From Methylobacteriaceae bacterium (lineage in GTDB: Bacteria; Pseudomonadota; Alphaproteobacteria; Rhizobiales; Beijerinckiaceae), in contig JAFAPJ010000642.1 in assembly GCA_019247255.1 (NCBI GenBank), positions 1 to 13,026 of the forward strand: a stretch of 13,026 nt of DNA, in the 5' to 3' direction. This document shows, in pieces, positions 6,773-13,026 of the stretch. How positions within the stretch are numbered: the first letter of the stretch is position 1; each line of letters starts with the position of its first letter. The notes beneath the pieces are model-generated. The model was not told where the DNA came from. It did no database searches and saw only the letters and a list, made by a program, of their open reading frames with translations. The position numbers and the translations under genes are program-made.

Positions 6773-6871
6773 GCGCATCGCTGGCGGTCGGGGGCGAGAT
6801 CGGCTAGGTCCGCCCCATCCCCCGTATTTCAGCGCGCGGCCGCCGACGCGGCCCAACCAGGAACGTCACCC

Positions 6872-7438
6872 GTGAAGGTCATCGCGTCCTCCCTCCGCAA
6901 GGGCAACGTCGTCGAGGTCGACGGCAAGCTCTACGTGATCGTCACGGCGGAGAACATTCATCCCGGCAAGGGCACGCCCGTCACGCAGCTCGACATGCGC
7001 CGCATCTCGGACGGCGTGAAGGTGTCCGAGCGCTACCGGACGACGGAGCAGGTCGAGCGCGCCTACGTGGAGGAGCGCGAGCACACCTTCCTGTACCAGG
7101 ACGGCGAGGGCTACCACTTCATGAATCCCGAGACCTACGACCAGGTCGCGGTTCCCCAGGACGTCATCGGCGACCAGGCGGCCTACCTGCAGGAGGGCAT
7201 GGCCGTGATGCTCTCGACCTACAACGGCAACGCGATCGCGATCGAGCTGCCCCAGCGTGTCGTGCTCGAGGTGACCGACACCGAGCCCACCGTGAAGGGT
7301 CAGACGGCCTCGTCCTCGTACAAGCCCGCGATGCTGTCGAACGGCGTGCGCACGATGGTGCCGCCCCATATTGCGGCCGGCACCCGGGTCGTCATCATGA
7401 CGGGCGACGGCTCCTACGTGGAACGCGCCAAGGAGTGA
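6872..7438 (+). CDS. efp: Elongation factor P
   Basis: A 188-residue three-domain translation factor that binds between the P and E sites of the ribosome and relieves stalling at polyproline stretches. Domain I (about 1-64) carries the loop HPGKGTP (30-36), whose Lys33 matches the lysine (E. coli Lys34) beta-lysylated by EpmA. The domain II/III regions include [20 protein letters not shown] (78-97 approx.) and the C-terminal signature around [17 protein letters not shown]. Length is standard. The GTG start at 6872 has AGGAA (6859-6863) at 8 nt. Modification genes epmA/epmB are not in the window. The 99-bp leader (6773-6871) shows no convincing promoter. Ends 19 bp before the convergent LysR gene with a strong palindrome in the gap. 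Identity is very secure. Confidence 0.97.
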   Translation: MKVIASSLRKGNVVEVDGKLYVIVTAENIHPGKGTPVTQLDMRRISDGVKVSERYRTTEQVERAYVEEREHTFLYQDGEGYHFMNPETYDQVAVPQDVIGDQAAYLQEGMAVMLSTYNGNAIAIELPQRVVLEVTDTEPTVKGQTASSSYKPAMLSNGVRTMVPPHIAAGTRVVIMTGDGSYVERAKE

Positions 7439-7441
7439 CCC

Positions 7442-7459
7442 GAAGGGCGGCCGCCCTTC
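7442..7459. terminator. Palindrome between efp and lysR, likely bidirectional terminator
   Basis: GAAGGGCGGCCGCCCTTC is a perfect 18-bp inverted repeat, foldable as a 7-bp stem with a GGCC loop. It lies 3 nt after the efp stop and overlaps the end of the convergent LysR gene. There is no U-tract on either side, so it is not a canonical intrinsic terminator; it could act as a 3' mRNA-stabilising hairpin or assist termination of both genes. Confidence 0.5.
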
Positions 7460-8366
7460 AGGCTCGGGCGAGTTCCGACTTCAGGAAGTCGATCACGTGC
7501 CGAACCCGGGCGGGCAGGTGCTGCCGGCTCGGATAAAGCAGCCAAGCCGCCGTCTCGAAGCTCGTCGCGGTGACCGCGTGGTCCGGAAAGAGATCGACGA
7601 GGCGCCCGGTCGCGAGGTCGTCCGCGACGAGCCAATCGGCGAGGAGCGCGGGACCGAGGCCGCCGCGCACCGCGGCCCGGAGCACGATCGCGTTGCTGCT
7701 CACGAGATCCCCGCGCACGAGAACCTCTTCCGGCTCCGTCGCGGACGCCCCGGCCGGCCGGAAGAGCCAGCGGGAGCGGAATTCGGGCACGGCCGAGAGG
7801 ATGCAGCTCCGCCCGGTGAGTTCCGCGGGGCGGACCGGCGCGCCCCGCTTCGCGAGATAGGCCCGGCTCGCCACCACCCGGTACCGGGTCGGGAACAGCT
7901 TGGCGCCGATCACGTCCGCCCGATAGGTCGGGGCAAGCCGGATCGCGACGTCGATGCGCTCGGCCACGAGATCGAGATTGGCGTCCGCGAGGATCAGCTC
8001 GAGGCGCAGGCGCGGAAAGCGTGCCCGGATCGCGGGCAGGAGCGGCGCCAGAAGCATTTCACCGAACGCCACCGACGCGGTGAGCCGCACCGTGCCGACC
8101 GGATCGCGCGGCTCGGCGCGAAGCGCCTCACGAGCTTCGTCGAGGCCCTCAAGGAGAGGCGCGACGGTCCCGAGATAGCGCTCGCCGGCCTCCGTCAGGG
8201 AGAGCGCACGGGTGGAGCGCTGAAAGAGCCGCGCGCCGAGCTCGGTTTCGAGCGCCGCTACGGTTCGCGACACGGAGGAGGGGTCAAGTCCCCGGGCCCG
8301 GGCGACGGCCGCGAAGCTTCCGGCCCGCGCCACCTCGACCAGAATGTGCAGGCTCTCGACCTCCAT
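7458..8366 (-). CDS. LysR family transcriptional regulator
   Basis: A 302-residue regulator of standard LysR length. The N-terminal winged helix-turn-helix (about 1-60) shows SFAAVARARGLDPSSVSRTV (17-36) and LGARLFQRSTR (43-53). The effector-binding domain (about 90-298) begins GTVRLTASVAFGE and ends with a YPSRQHLPARVRHVIDFL-type tail typical of the CrgA/AaeR-like branch. The ATG at 8366 gives the usual short N-terminus; no strong ribosome site is visible. It is divergent from the hybrid histidine kinase gene across 158 bp holding a 7-bp inverted repeat, a possible operator for autoregulation or for control of the kinase gene. Its inducer and target are unknown. No metabolic operon is adjacent to suggest them. 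Confidence 0.95.
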   Translation of the reverse strand: MEVESLHILVEVARAGSFAAVARARGLDPSSVSRTVAALETELGARLFQRSTRALSLTEAGERYLGTVAPLLEGLDEAREALRAEPRDPVGTVRLTASVAFGEMLLAPLLPAIRARFPRLRLELILADANLDLVAERIDVAIRLAPTYRADVIGAKLFPTRYRVVASRAYLAKRGAPVRPAELTGRSCILSAVPEFRSRWLFRPAGASATEPEEVLVRGDLVSSNAIVLRAAVRGGLGPALLADWLVADDLATGRLVDLFPDHAVTATSFETAAWLLYPSRQHLPARVRHVIDFLKSELARA

Positions 8367-8408
8367 TCGTTCAGGTTCTGCATGTCGGGCGCGCGTCTGT
8401 CACGCGAC

Positions 8409-8434
8409 CGGAGCATTCTCGCGCCACTGCTCCG
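8409..8434. promoter_or_regulatory. Inverted repeat in lysR/kinase divergent region
   Basis: CGGAGCA and TGCTCCG, perfect 7-bp arms separated by 12 bp, centred about 55 bp upstream of the lysR start and 100 bp upstream of the kinase start. Dyads at such positions are typical LysR-regulator sites, though the spacing does not fit the classical T-N11-A exactly. A further CGGAGC half-site occurs at about 8459-8464. The rest of the 158-bp gap shows no clear promoter hexamers. Confidence 0.38.
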
Positions 8435-8512
8435 TAAGCCGGCGAGAGTTGCCGAAGCGCGGAGCGTCGGACATCAGTGACGGGCTGACCTCGGCGCCGG
8501 CTCCGCCATGGA

Positions 8513-8518
8513 AGAGGA
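8513..8518 (+). promoter_or_regulatory. Ribosome-binding site of the hybrid kinase
   Basis: AGAGGA lies 6 nt before the GTG at 8525 and decides that start; the ATG at 8508 is out of frame. Confidence 0.6.
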
Positions 8519-8524
8519 TCGCGC

Positions 8525-11500
8525 GTGGCTGTCCCGTTGAGCTCGTACAGGAGTGCGCTCATCGCCCGGGGTGGTGCGACCGGTCGGCTGATGGCGGAGC
8601 TCGACGCCCCCGCCTCCCCGCTCGGCGCGCCCGAAACGTGGTCCGAGGGCCTGCGCACCACGGTCGCGCTGATGCTCGGCGCCGAGGCGCAGATCGTGCT
8701 GTTCTGGGGCGCCGATGACGTCGCGCTCTACAATGACGCCTACGCGCCCAGCATCGGGCTCAAGCACCCGCACGCCCTGGGCCAGCCCGCGCGGGAGCAT
8801 TGGACGGAGCTTTGGGACGACCTCGAGCCGCTGCTGCGTGAGGTGCGCGAGACCGGCCGCACCTTCGCGGCGAAGGACCGGCCCTTCTACATCGAGCGTT
8901 ACGGCTACGGTGAGACGGCGTATTTCGACGTGTCCTACTCGGCGGTGCCGGAGCAGGACGGCAGCGTGGGCGGCGTCCTGTGCATCGTCGCGGAAACGAC
9001 CGACAAGGTCAGGGCCGCGCGCCGCCACGCCTTTCGGATCGGACTCGAGGAAAGGCTGCGCGCCGCGCGGAGCCCCACCGAGGCTCTGGACGCGGCTTGC
9101 GAGGCGGTCGGCAGGGAGCTGGGCGCGGTTCTCTGCGCCTTCGGAGATGTCGACGACGGGCAGCACAACGAGGTCCTGAGCGAGTGGCGGGCGGGCGATA
9201 CCCTGTCGGCCCTCGGCCGGCATCGCCTGGCGGATTACGGCCCGGAGCGCGTCCGTGACTTGCTCTCGGGTGAGCCCGTGCTGGTCGAGGACGTCGCGAC
9301 GGACCCCCGGACGGCCGGCACGGTCGCGGAGCGTGCCTACGCGGCGCTCGGTTGCCGGGCCTCCCTCGACCTTCCGCTGATCCGCGACGGTCGTGTCCGG
9401 GCGCTTCTCGCGGTCGGAATGCGTTCGGCCCATCGCTGGAGCGAGGAGGAGGTCGCCCTCGCACGTGAGACCGTCGAACGTGCCTGGCAGGCGGCCGAGC
9501 GGGTCCGGGCGGAGGCGGCCCTGCGGGCGAGCGAGGCCCGCTTCCGTGGCGTGTTCGACTCGCACATCACCGGGCTCACGATTTTCGATGCACGGTCCGG
9601 CGAGACCCTCGCGATCAACGACTGCTTCCTCGCGATGACCGGCCATAGCCGGGCCGATTTCGACGAGGGTCGCTGGGACTGGCGCGACTTCACGCTTCCC
9701 GAGTACCTCGATCTCGACGAGCGCGCGATCGCGCAGGCTCGCGAGCATGGAAGCTGGACGGCCTACGAGAAGGAATACCGGCGCCGCGACGGCACGCGCT
9801 TTCCGGTGCGCCTCTCGTCGGCGCCGCTTCCGGGCGAGCCGGGACGGGTGGTCGTCTCGGTCGAGGACATCAGCGCGGCGCGGGCCGCCGAAGCGGAGAT
9901 CCGCGAGAGCGAGCAGCGCTTGCAGCTCGCCAAGGTCGCGGCCGGGATCGGCGTCTGGGACTGGAACCTCGCCTCCAACGAGATCAGCTGGTCGCCCGAG
10001 ATCTACGATCTCCTGGGGGTGGATCCCGACATCTCGGGGCCGAGGCTCTACGACGCCTGGCTCGCCGCGCTCCACCCGGAGGACCGCGACTGGGCGGACG
10101 AGCTCGTCCGCGAGAGCGCGCGGACCGGCCAGGCATTCTCCATCGATTTTCGGGTGCCGGTCGCGCCCCGCGGGGTACGCTGGGTCCGCTCGCAGGCGGC
10201 GCTGCTGCGAGATCCGGAGGGGCGCCCGAACCGCATGACCGGCGTCAACGTCGACGTCACGGCCCAGCACGTCATGGAGGAGCGCCTCCTCGGAGAGGTT
10301 ACCCAGCGCACACGGGAGCGCAATCGCCTCTTCGAGCTCTCGCGGGACCTGTTCGGGGTCATGACCTTCGAGGGCCGGCTCGAGGCCGCCAACCCCGCCT
10401 GGTCGCGGCTTCTGGGGTACGACGAGGCCGAGCTCCTGAGCACGCCCGTCGCCGAGCTCGTGCATCCCGACGACCTCGCCGCAATGCGCCTTGCGCTCGC
10501 GAGGCTCGCGCGAGGCGAAGCGATCGAGAGCCTGGAGCTGCGGGTGCGCGGTCGGGACGGGCGGATGCTCACGATCGCCTGGCGGGCGGTGCCCGAGGGC
10601 GGCCTCGTCTACGCCGTCGGCCGGGACATCACGGAGGAGCGGGCCCGCGAGCAGGCGCTGCGCCAGGCTCAGAAGATGGAGGCGGTCGGCCAGCTGACGG
10701 GCGGGATTGCCCACGATTTCAACAACCTGCTCGCGGCGGTCGTGGGCGGCTTCGACCTTATCCGGCGCAAGTCCGAGGACCCCGAGCGGGTCCGCCGCAT
10801 CGCGGCGAACGGGCTCGCGGCCGCCGAGCGCGGCGCGAAGCTGACGGGCCAGCTCCTCGCCTTCTCGCGCGCGCAGCGGATCGAGCTCAAGCCCATCATC
10901 CTGCCCGACCTCGTCGAGGGTATGCGAGATCTCCTCAGCCGGACGCTTGGGCCGCTGCTGAGGTTGAACCTCGATCTGCAACCGTCCCGCGTGCCGGTCC
11001 TGTCCGACCCGACCCAGCTCGAGATGGCGGTGCTCAACCTCGCCATCAACGCGCGGGACGCGATGCCGGACGGCGGGGAGCTCACCATCCGGACCCGGCA
11101 GCGCTTCCTTGCGCGCGATCCTGAGCTTGCGCCGGGGCGCTACGTCGAGCTCTCGGTCGGCGATACCGGAATCGGCATGCCGCCGGACGTCGCGGCGCGC
11201 GCCTTCGACCCGTTCTTCACCACGAAGGGCGTCGGGAAGGGGACCGGGCTCGGGCTCAGTCAGGTCTACGGCATCGCCCGGCAGGCGGGAGGGACGGCCC
11301 GGATCGACAGCCAGTCGGGAGGCGGGACGATCGTCCGGCTGATCCTGCCCTGTACGGAGAGCCGCGCGCTGGACGACTCCGCTTCGTCATCCGCGCCCGC
11401 GTCGGCCCCGGAGGGGGCCGTGGGGACGGTGCTCCTCATCGATGACGACGACGACCTGCGCCGCATGCTCGCCGACTCGCTCGATGCGATCGGCTACGCG

Positions 11501-11839
11501 GTGGTCGAGGCCGCTGACGGCCCGGGCGGCCTCGCAGCTCTCGAGACGCGCGAACCCGACCTCGTGCTCCTCGATTTCGCGATGCCCGGCATGAACGGCG
11601 CCGAGGTCGCCGAAGCGATCGCGGCCAAGCGGCCCGGTCTGCCCATCGTCTTCGCGAGCGGTTACGCGGACACCGTCGCGATCGAGCGGGCGGCGGGCCC
11701 GAAGGCGCTTCTCATTCGCAAGCCCTTCCGGATGGACGAGCTGCAGGCTGTGCTCGCAGCGGCTCTCGCCGGCGCGACGGACCCGGTCGATGGGGCGGCA
11801 GGCGCACCGGGAGCGGCGGGAACAGCGTCGCCGGCGTGA
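8525..11839 (+). CDS. Soluble hybrid sensor histidine kinase (PAS/GAF/PAS3/HisKA/HATPase/REC)
   Basis: A 1104-residue hybrid kinase without membrane segments, so a cytosolic sensor. Order of domains: PAS-like (about 45-165), GAF (170-325), PAS (335-455), PAS (465-585), PAS (600-705), HisKA with phospho-acceptor His730 in GGIAHDFNN (726-734), HATPase with N-box NLAINARDAM (838-847), G1 VGDTGIGM (878-885), F-box DPFFTT (895-900) and G2 GKGTGLGL (904-911), then a low-complexity Ser/Ala linker (948-964) and a receiver domain (968-1080) with acidic pocket 973-977, phospho-acceptor Asp1017 (LLDFAMPGMNG), Ser1045 and Lys1066 (KPF). All catalytic residues are present. The tail (1083-1104) is Ala/Gly/Pro-rich. 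There is no adjacent output regulator, so phosphate must pass to a distant partner, or the receiver controls the kinase itself. Ligands of the PAS/GAF domains cannot be read from sequence. GTG start with an AGAGGA site. Confidence 0.95.
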   Translation: MAVPLSSYRSALIARGGATGRLMAELDAPASPLGAPETWSEGLRTTVALMLGAEAQIVLFWGADDVALYNDAYAPSIGLKHPHALGQPAREHWTELWDDLEPLLREVRETGRTFAAKDRPFYIERYGYGETAYFDVSYSAVPEQDGSVGGVLCIVAETTDKVRAARRHAFRIGLEERLRAARSPTEALDAACEAVGRELGAVLCAFGDVDDGQHNEVLSEWRAGDTLSALGRHRLADYGPERVRDLLSGEPVLVEDVATDPRTAGTVAERAYAALGCRASLDLPLIRDGRVRALLAVGMRSAHRWSEEEVALARETVERAWQAAERVRAEAALRASEARFRGVFDSHITGLTIFDARSGETLAINDCFLAMTGHSRADFDEGRWDWRDFTLPEYLDLDERAIAQAREHGSWTAYEKEYRRRDGTRFPVRLSSAPLPGEPGRVVVSVEDISAARAAEAEIRESEQRLQLAKVAAGIGVWDWNLASNEISWSPEIYDLLGVDPDISGPRLYDAWLAALHPEDRDWADELVRESARTGQAFSIDFRVPVAPRGVRWVRSQAALLRDPEGRPNRMTGVNVDVTAQHVMEERLLGEVTQRTRERNRLFELSRDLFGVMTFEGRLEAANPAWSRLLGYDEAELLSTPVAELVHPDDLAAMRLALARLARGEAIESLELRVRGRDGRMLTIAWRAVPEGGLVYAVGRDITEERAREQALRQAQKMEAVGQLTGGIAHDFNNLLAAVVGGFDLIRRKSEDPERVRRIAANGLAAAERGAKLTGQLLAFSRAQRIELKPIILPDLVEGMRDLLSRTLGPLLRLNLDLQPSRVPVLSDPTQLEMAVLNLAINARDAMPDGGELTIRTRQRFLARDPELAPGRYVELSVGDTGIGMPPDVAARAFDPFFTTKGVGKGTGLGLSQVYGIARQAGGTARIDSQSGGGTIVRLILPCTESRALDDSASSSAPASAPEGAVGTVLLIDDDDDLRRMLADSLDAIGYAVVEAADGPGGLAALETREPDLVLLDFAMPGMNGAEVAEAIAAKRPGLPIVFASGYADTVAIERAAGPKALLIRKPFRMDELQAVLAAALAGATDPVDGAAGAPGAAGTASPA

Positions 11840-12049
11840 CTTGCCCGTCGAGCGCTCGCCGGGTCGATCGTCGGGATGGAACCGCCGGCATGGGCGACAA
11901 GAACGGCGAGGCGGGGTCGGGACCCTGGGCGAGCGACGCCCGTTGTCCCGGCCAGTCCAATTGGGCTATCGGGCGATCGTCCGGCCCTGCCGACCGCCAC
12001 GGCCGGCCCGGGACCCCCGCTCGATCAACTCACCCGACACCGTTTCTGC
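11840..12049. other. Intergenic region between kinase and transporter
   Basis: 210 bp with no supported gene. An imperfect structure near the kinase stop (CCGGCG at 11831-11836 pairing with CGCCGG at 11857-11862, with CGAGCGCTCG inside) could fold at the mRNA end but has no T run. A promoter for the downstream transporter is expected here; only a poor sigma-70-like match is visible (about 11943-11971). Open frames crossing it are out of phase with the transporter and have no recognisable content. Confidence 0.5.
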
Positions 12050-13026
12050 ATGAGCAGCACGCTCGCCACCTGGATCGTGGCCGGCCTTGCCACGGCCGGC
12101 GTCATCGCGCGGCCGTTCCGCTGGCCGGAGGCGATCTGGGCGGGTGCAGGCGCGCTCGTCCTCGTGGGCGCCGGGCTCGTGCCGCCGGCCGAGGCGTGGG
12201 CGGGGGTGCTCAAGGGCCTCGACGTCTACCTGTTCCTCCTCGGGATGATGCTCATCTCGGAGCTCGCGCGGGAGGAGGGGGTGTTTGACTGGCTCGCCGC
12301 GGTCGCGGTCGCCGGCGCCCGCGGCTCGCCGACCCGGCTCTTCGCCCTGGTCTATGCCGTCGGCACGCTCGTGACGGTCTTCCTGTCGAACGACGCGACC
12401 GCGATCGTGCTGACGCCGGCGGTCTATGCCGCGACCCGTGCGGCCGGTGCCTCGCCGCTGCCCTATCTCTTCATTTGCGCCTTTATCGCCAATGCGGCGA
12501 GCTTCGTGCTGCCGATCTCCAATCCGGCCAATCTCGTGGTGTTCGGCGAGCGCATGCCGCAGCTGATCGATTGGCTGCGGCAGTTCGCCCTGCCCTCGAT
12601 CGCCGCCATCGTGCTGACCTATGCCGCGCTCTGGCCGACGCAGCGCCATCAGCTCAACGGGGAGCGGCTGCGCACCGACGTGAAAAAGCCGCATCTCGCG
12701 CGTGAAGGCCGCTTCGCCGCCGTCGGCATCGTCGCGATCGCGCTGGTGCTGCTGACGGCCTCCGCGCTCGATATCCAGCTGGGCCTGCCGACCTTCATCT
12801 GCGGCGGGGTCACCGCCGCTGCGATCCTGTTGATCAGCCGGCAATCGCCCTGGCCGATCCTGAAGGGCATCTCATGGGGCGTGCTGCCGCTGGTCGCCGG
12901 CCTGTTCGTGATGGTCGAGGCGCTCGGCCATATCGGGACGATCGGCCAGCTCAGTGCGCTGTTGCAGCAGGCGGTGGCGCAATCGCCGGTCTTCGCAGCC
13001 TGGGCGGCGGGCCTTTCCACCGCAAT
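12050..13026 (+). CDS. arsB: ArsB/NhaD-superfamily membrane transporter (probable arsenite efflux), 3' partial
   Basis: The first 325 codons of a polytopic membrane protein cut by the window end; full ArsB proteins are about 420-430 residues. Hydrophobic segments are visible at about 5-21, 28-44, 58-71, 81-89, 96-112, 136-155, 180-195, 222-240, 247-263 and 274-292. Ion-transporter motifs typical of the family are FLSNDATAIVLTP (111-123) and FVLPISNPANLV (152-163). The family exports arsenite/antimonite by itself or with ArsA ATPase; related NhaD and dicarboxylate carriers share the fold, so substrate is probable, not proven. Start at ATG 12050 is the first codon of the conserved region; no clear ribosome site precedes it. 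No arsR, arsC or arsH lies upstream. Codon use is richer in TAT, AAT, CAT and TTT than in the neighbouring genes, hinting at separate origin. Confidence 0.82.
   Translation, partial: MSSTLATWIVAGLATAGVIARPFRWPEAIWAGAGALVLVGAGLVPPAEAWAGVLKGLDVYLFLLGMMLISELAREEGVFDWLAAVAVAGARGSPTRLFALVYAVGTLVTVFLSNDATAIVLTPAVYAATRAAGASPLPYLFICAFIANAASFVLPISNPANLVVFGERMPQLIDWLRQFALPSIAAIVLTYAALWPTQRHQLNGERLRTDVKKPHLAREGRFAAVGIVAIALVLLTASALDIQLGLPTFICGGVTAAAILLISRQSPWPILKGISWGVLPLVAGLFVMVEALGHIGTIGQLSALLQQAVAQSPVFAAWAAGLSTA

Noticed and set aside
6791..6816. GGGGCG/CGCCCC inverted repeat upstream of efp.
   Set aside because: 6-bp arms of pure G/C with a 14-nt loop are expected by chance in this composition, and no T run follows.
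8474..10981. An 835-codon open frame on the minus strand opposite the hybrid kinase.
   Set aside because: It mirrors a clearly real gene with complete domain order. Its product is Arg/Asp/Glu/Gly-rich without recognisable domains, as expected from antisense frames in GC-rich DNA.
11943..11971. Sigma-70-like promoter (TTGTCC, 17 bp, CTATCG) before the transporter.
   Set aside because: Only partial matches to both hexamers; chance occurrence cannot be excluded, so it is mentioned but not called.
11836..12288. A 150-codon plus-strand frame covering the kinase-transporter gap.
   Set aside because: It is out of phase with the transporter it overlaps and has no recognisable content.
11966..12844. 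A 292-codon minus-strand frame opposite the transporter.
   Set aside because: Charged, His/Arg/Asp-rich shadow of a clear membrane protein.

Overview
The window is very GC-rich and gene-dense, with mostly GTG/ATG (one TTG) starts and third positions dominated by G/C. The proteins look alphaproteobacterial, of the order Hyphomicrobiales. A Methylobacteriaceae-type host is my best guess, from the flavour of the TrpA, UPP, GSCFA and multi-PAS kinase sequences. This is inference from recognition, not from a search. No rRNA, tRNA, CRISPR, insertion sequence or prophage gene was seen.

Layout. (1) 119-1767, minus strand: trpA (tryptophan synthase alpha) with a short-chain dehydrogenase overlapping its stop by 4 bp. 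No trpB is adjacent. (2) 1872-3397, plus strand: upp (uracil salvage) followed 2 bp later by a TTG-started dgoK (2-dehydro-3-deoxygalactonokinase). (3) 3515-4716, plus strand: a membrane-anchored retropepsin-like protease, then a small Uma2-family nuclease-fold protein. (4) 4719-6772: a WcbI-type putative acetyltransferase (minus) and a GSCFA-domain protein (plus), head to head with only 17 bp between start codons. They are probably linked to surface glycan modification. (5) 6872-7438: efp (elongation factor P), convergent on a LysR regulator (7458-8366, minus), with a perfect 18-bp palindrome between them. (6) 8525-11839, plus strand: a 1104-residue soluble hybrid histidine kinase (PAS-GAF-PAS-PAS-PAS-HisKA-HATPase-REC), divergent from lysR across 158 bp that contain a 7-bp inverted repeat. 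(7) 12050 to the window end: an ArsB/NhaD-superfamily membrane transporter, cut by the window edge, whose codon use differs from its neighbours.

How the genes work together. Most of the window looks like ordinary chromosomal housekeeping and signalling genes in small transcription units, not one dedicated pathway. The units with real physical coupling are trpA-SDR (overlap), upp-dgoK (2-bp gap) and the wcbI/GSCFA head-to-head pair. None of these is an obvious textbook operon, and the last is the best candidate for an uncharacterised functional module. I saw no clear sign of a wholly novel multi-gene system.

Non-coding DNA. No gene-free stretch exceeds 300 bases. The largest gaps are 11840-12049 (210 bp), 8367-8524 (158 bp) and 1-118, where no gene can be assigned. 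Sigma-70-like promoters could not be called with confidence in this GC-rich sequence.
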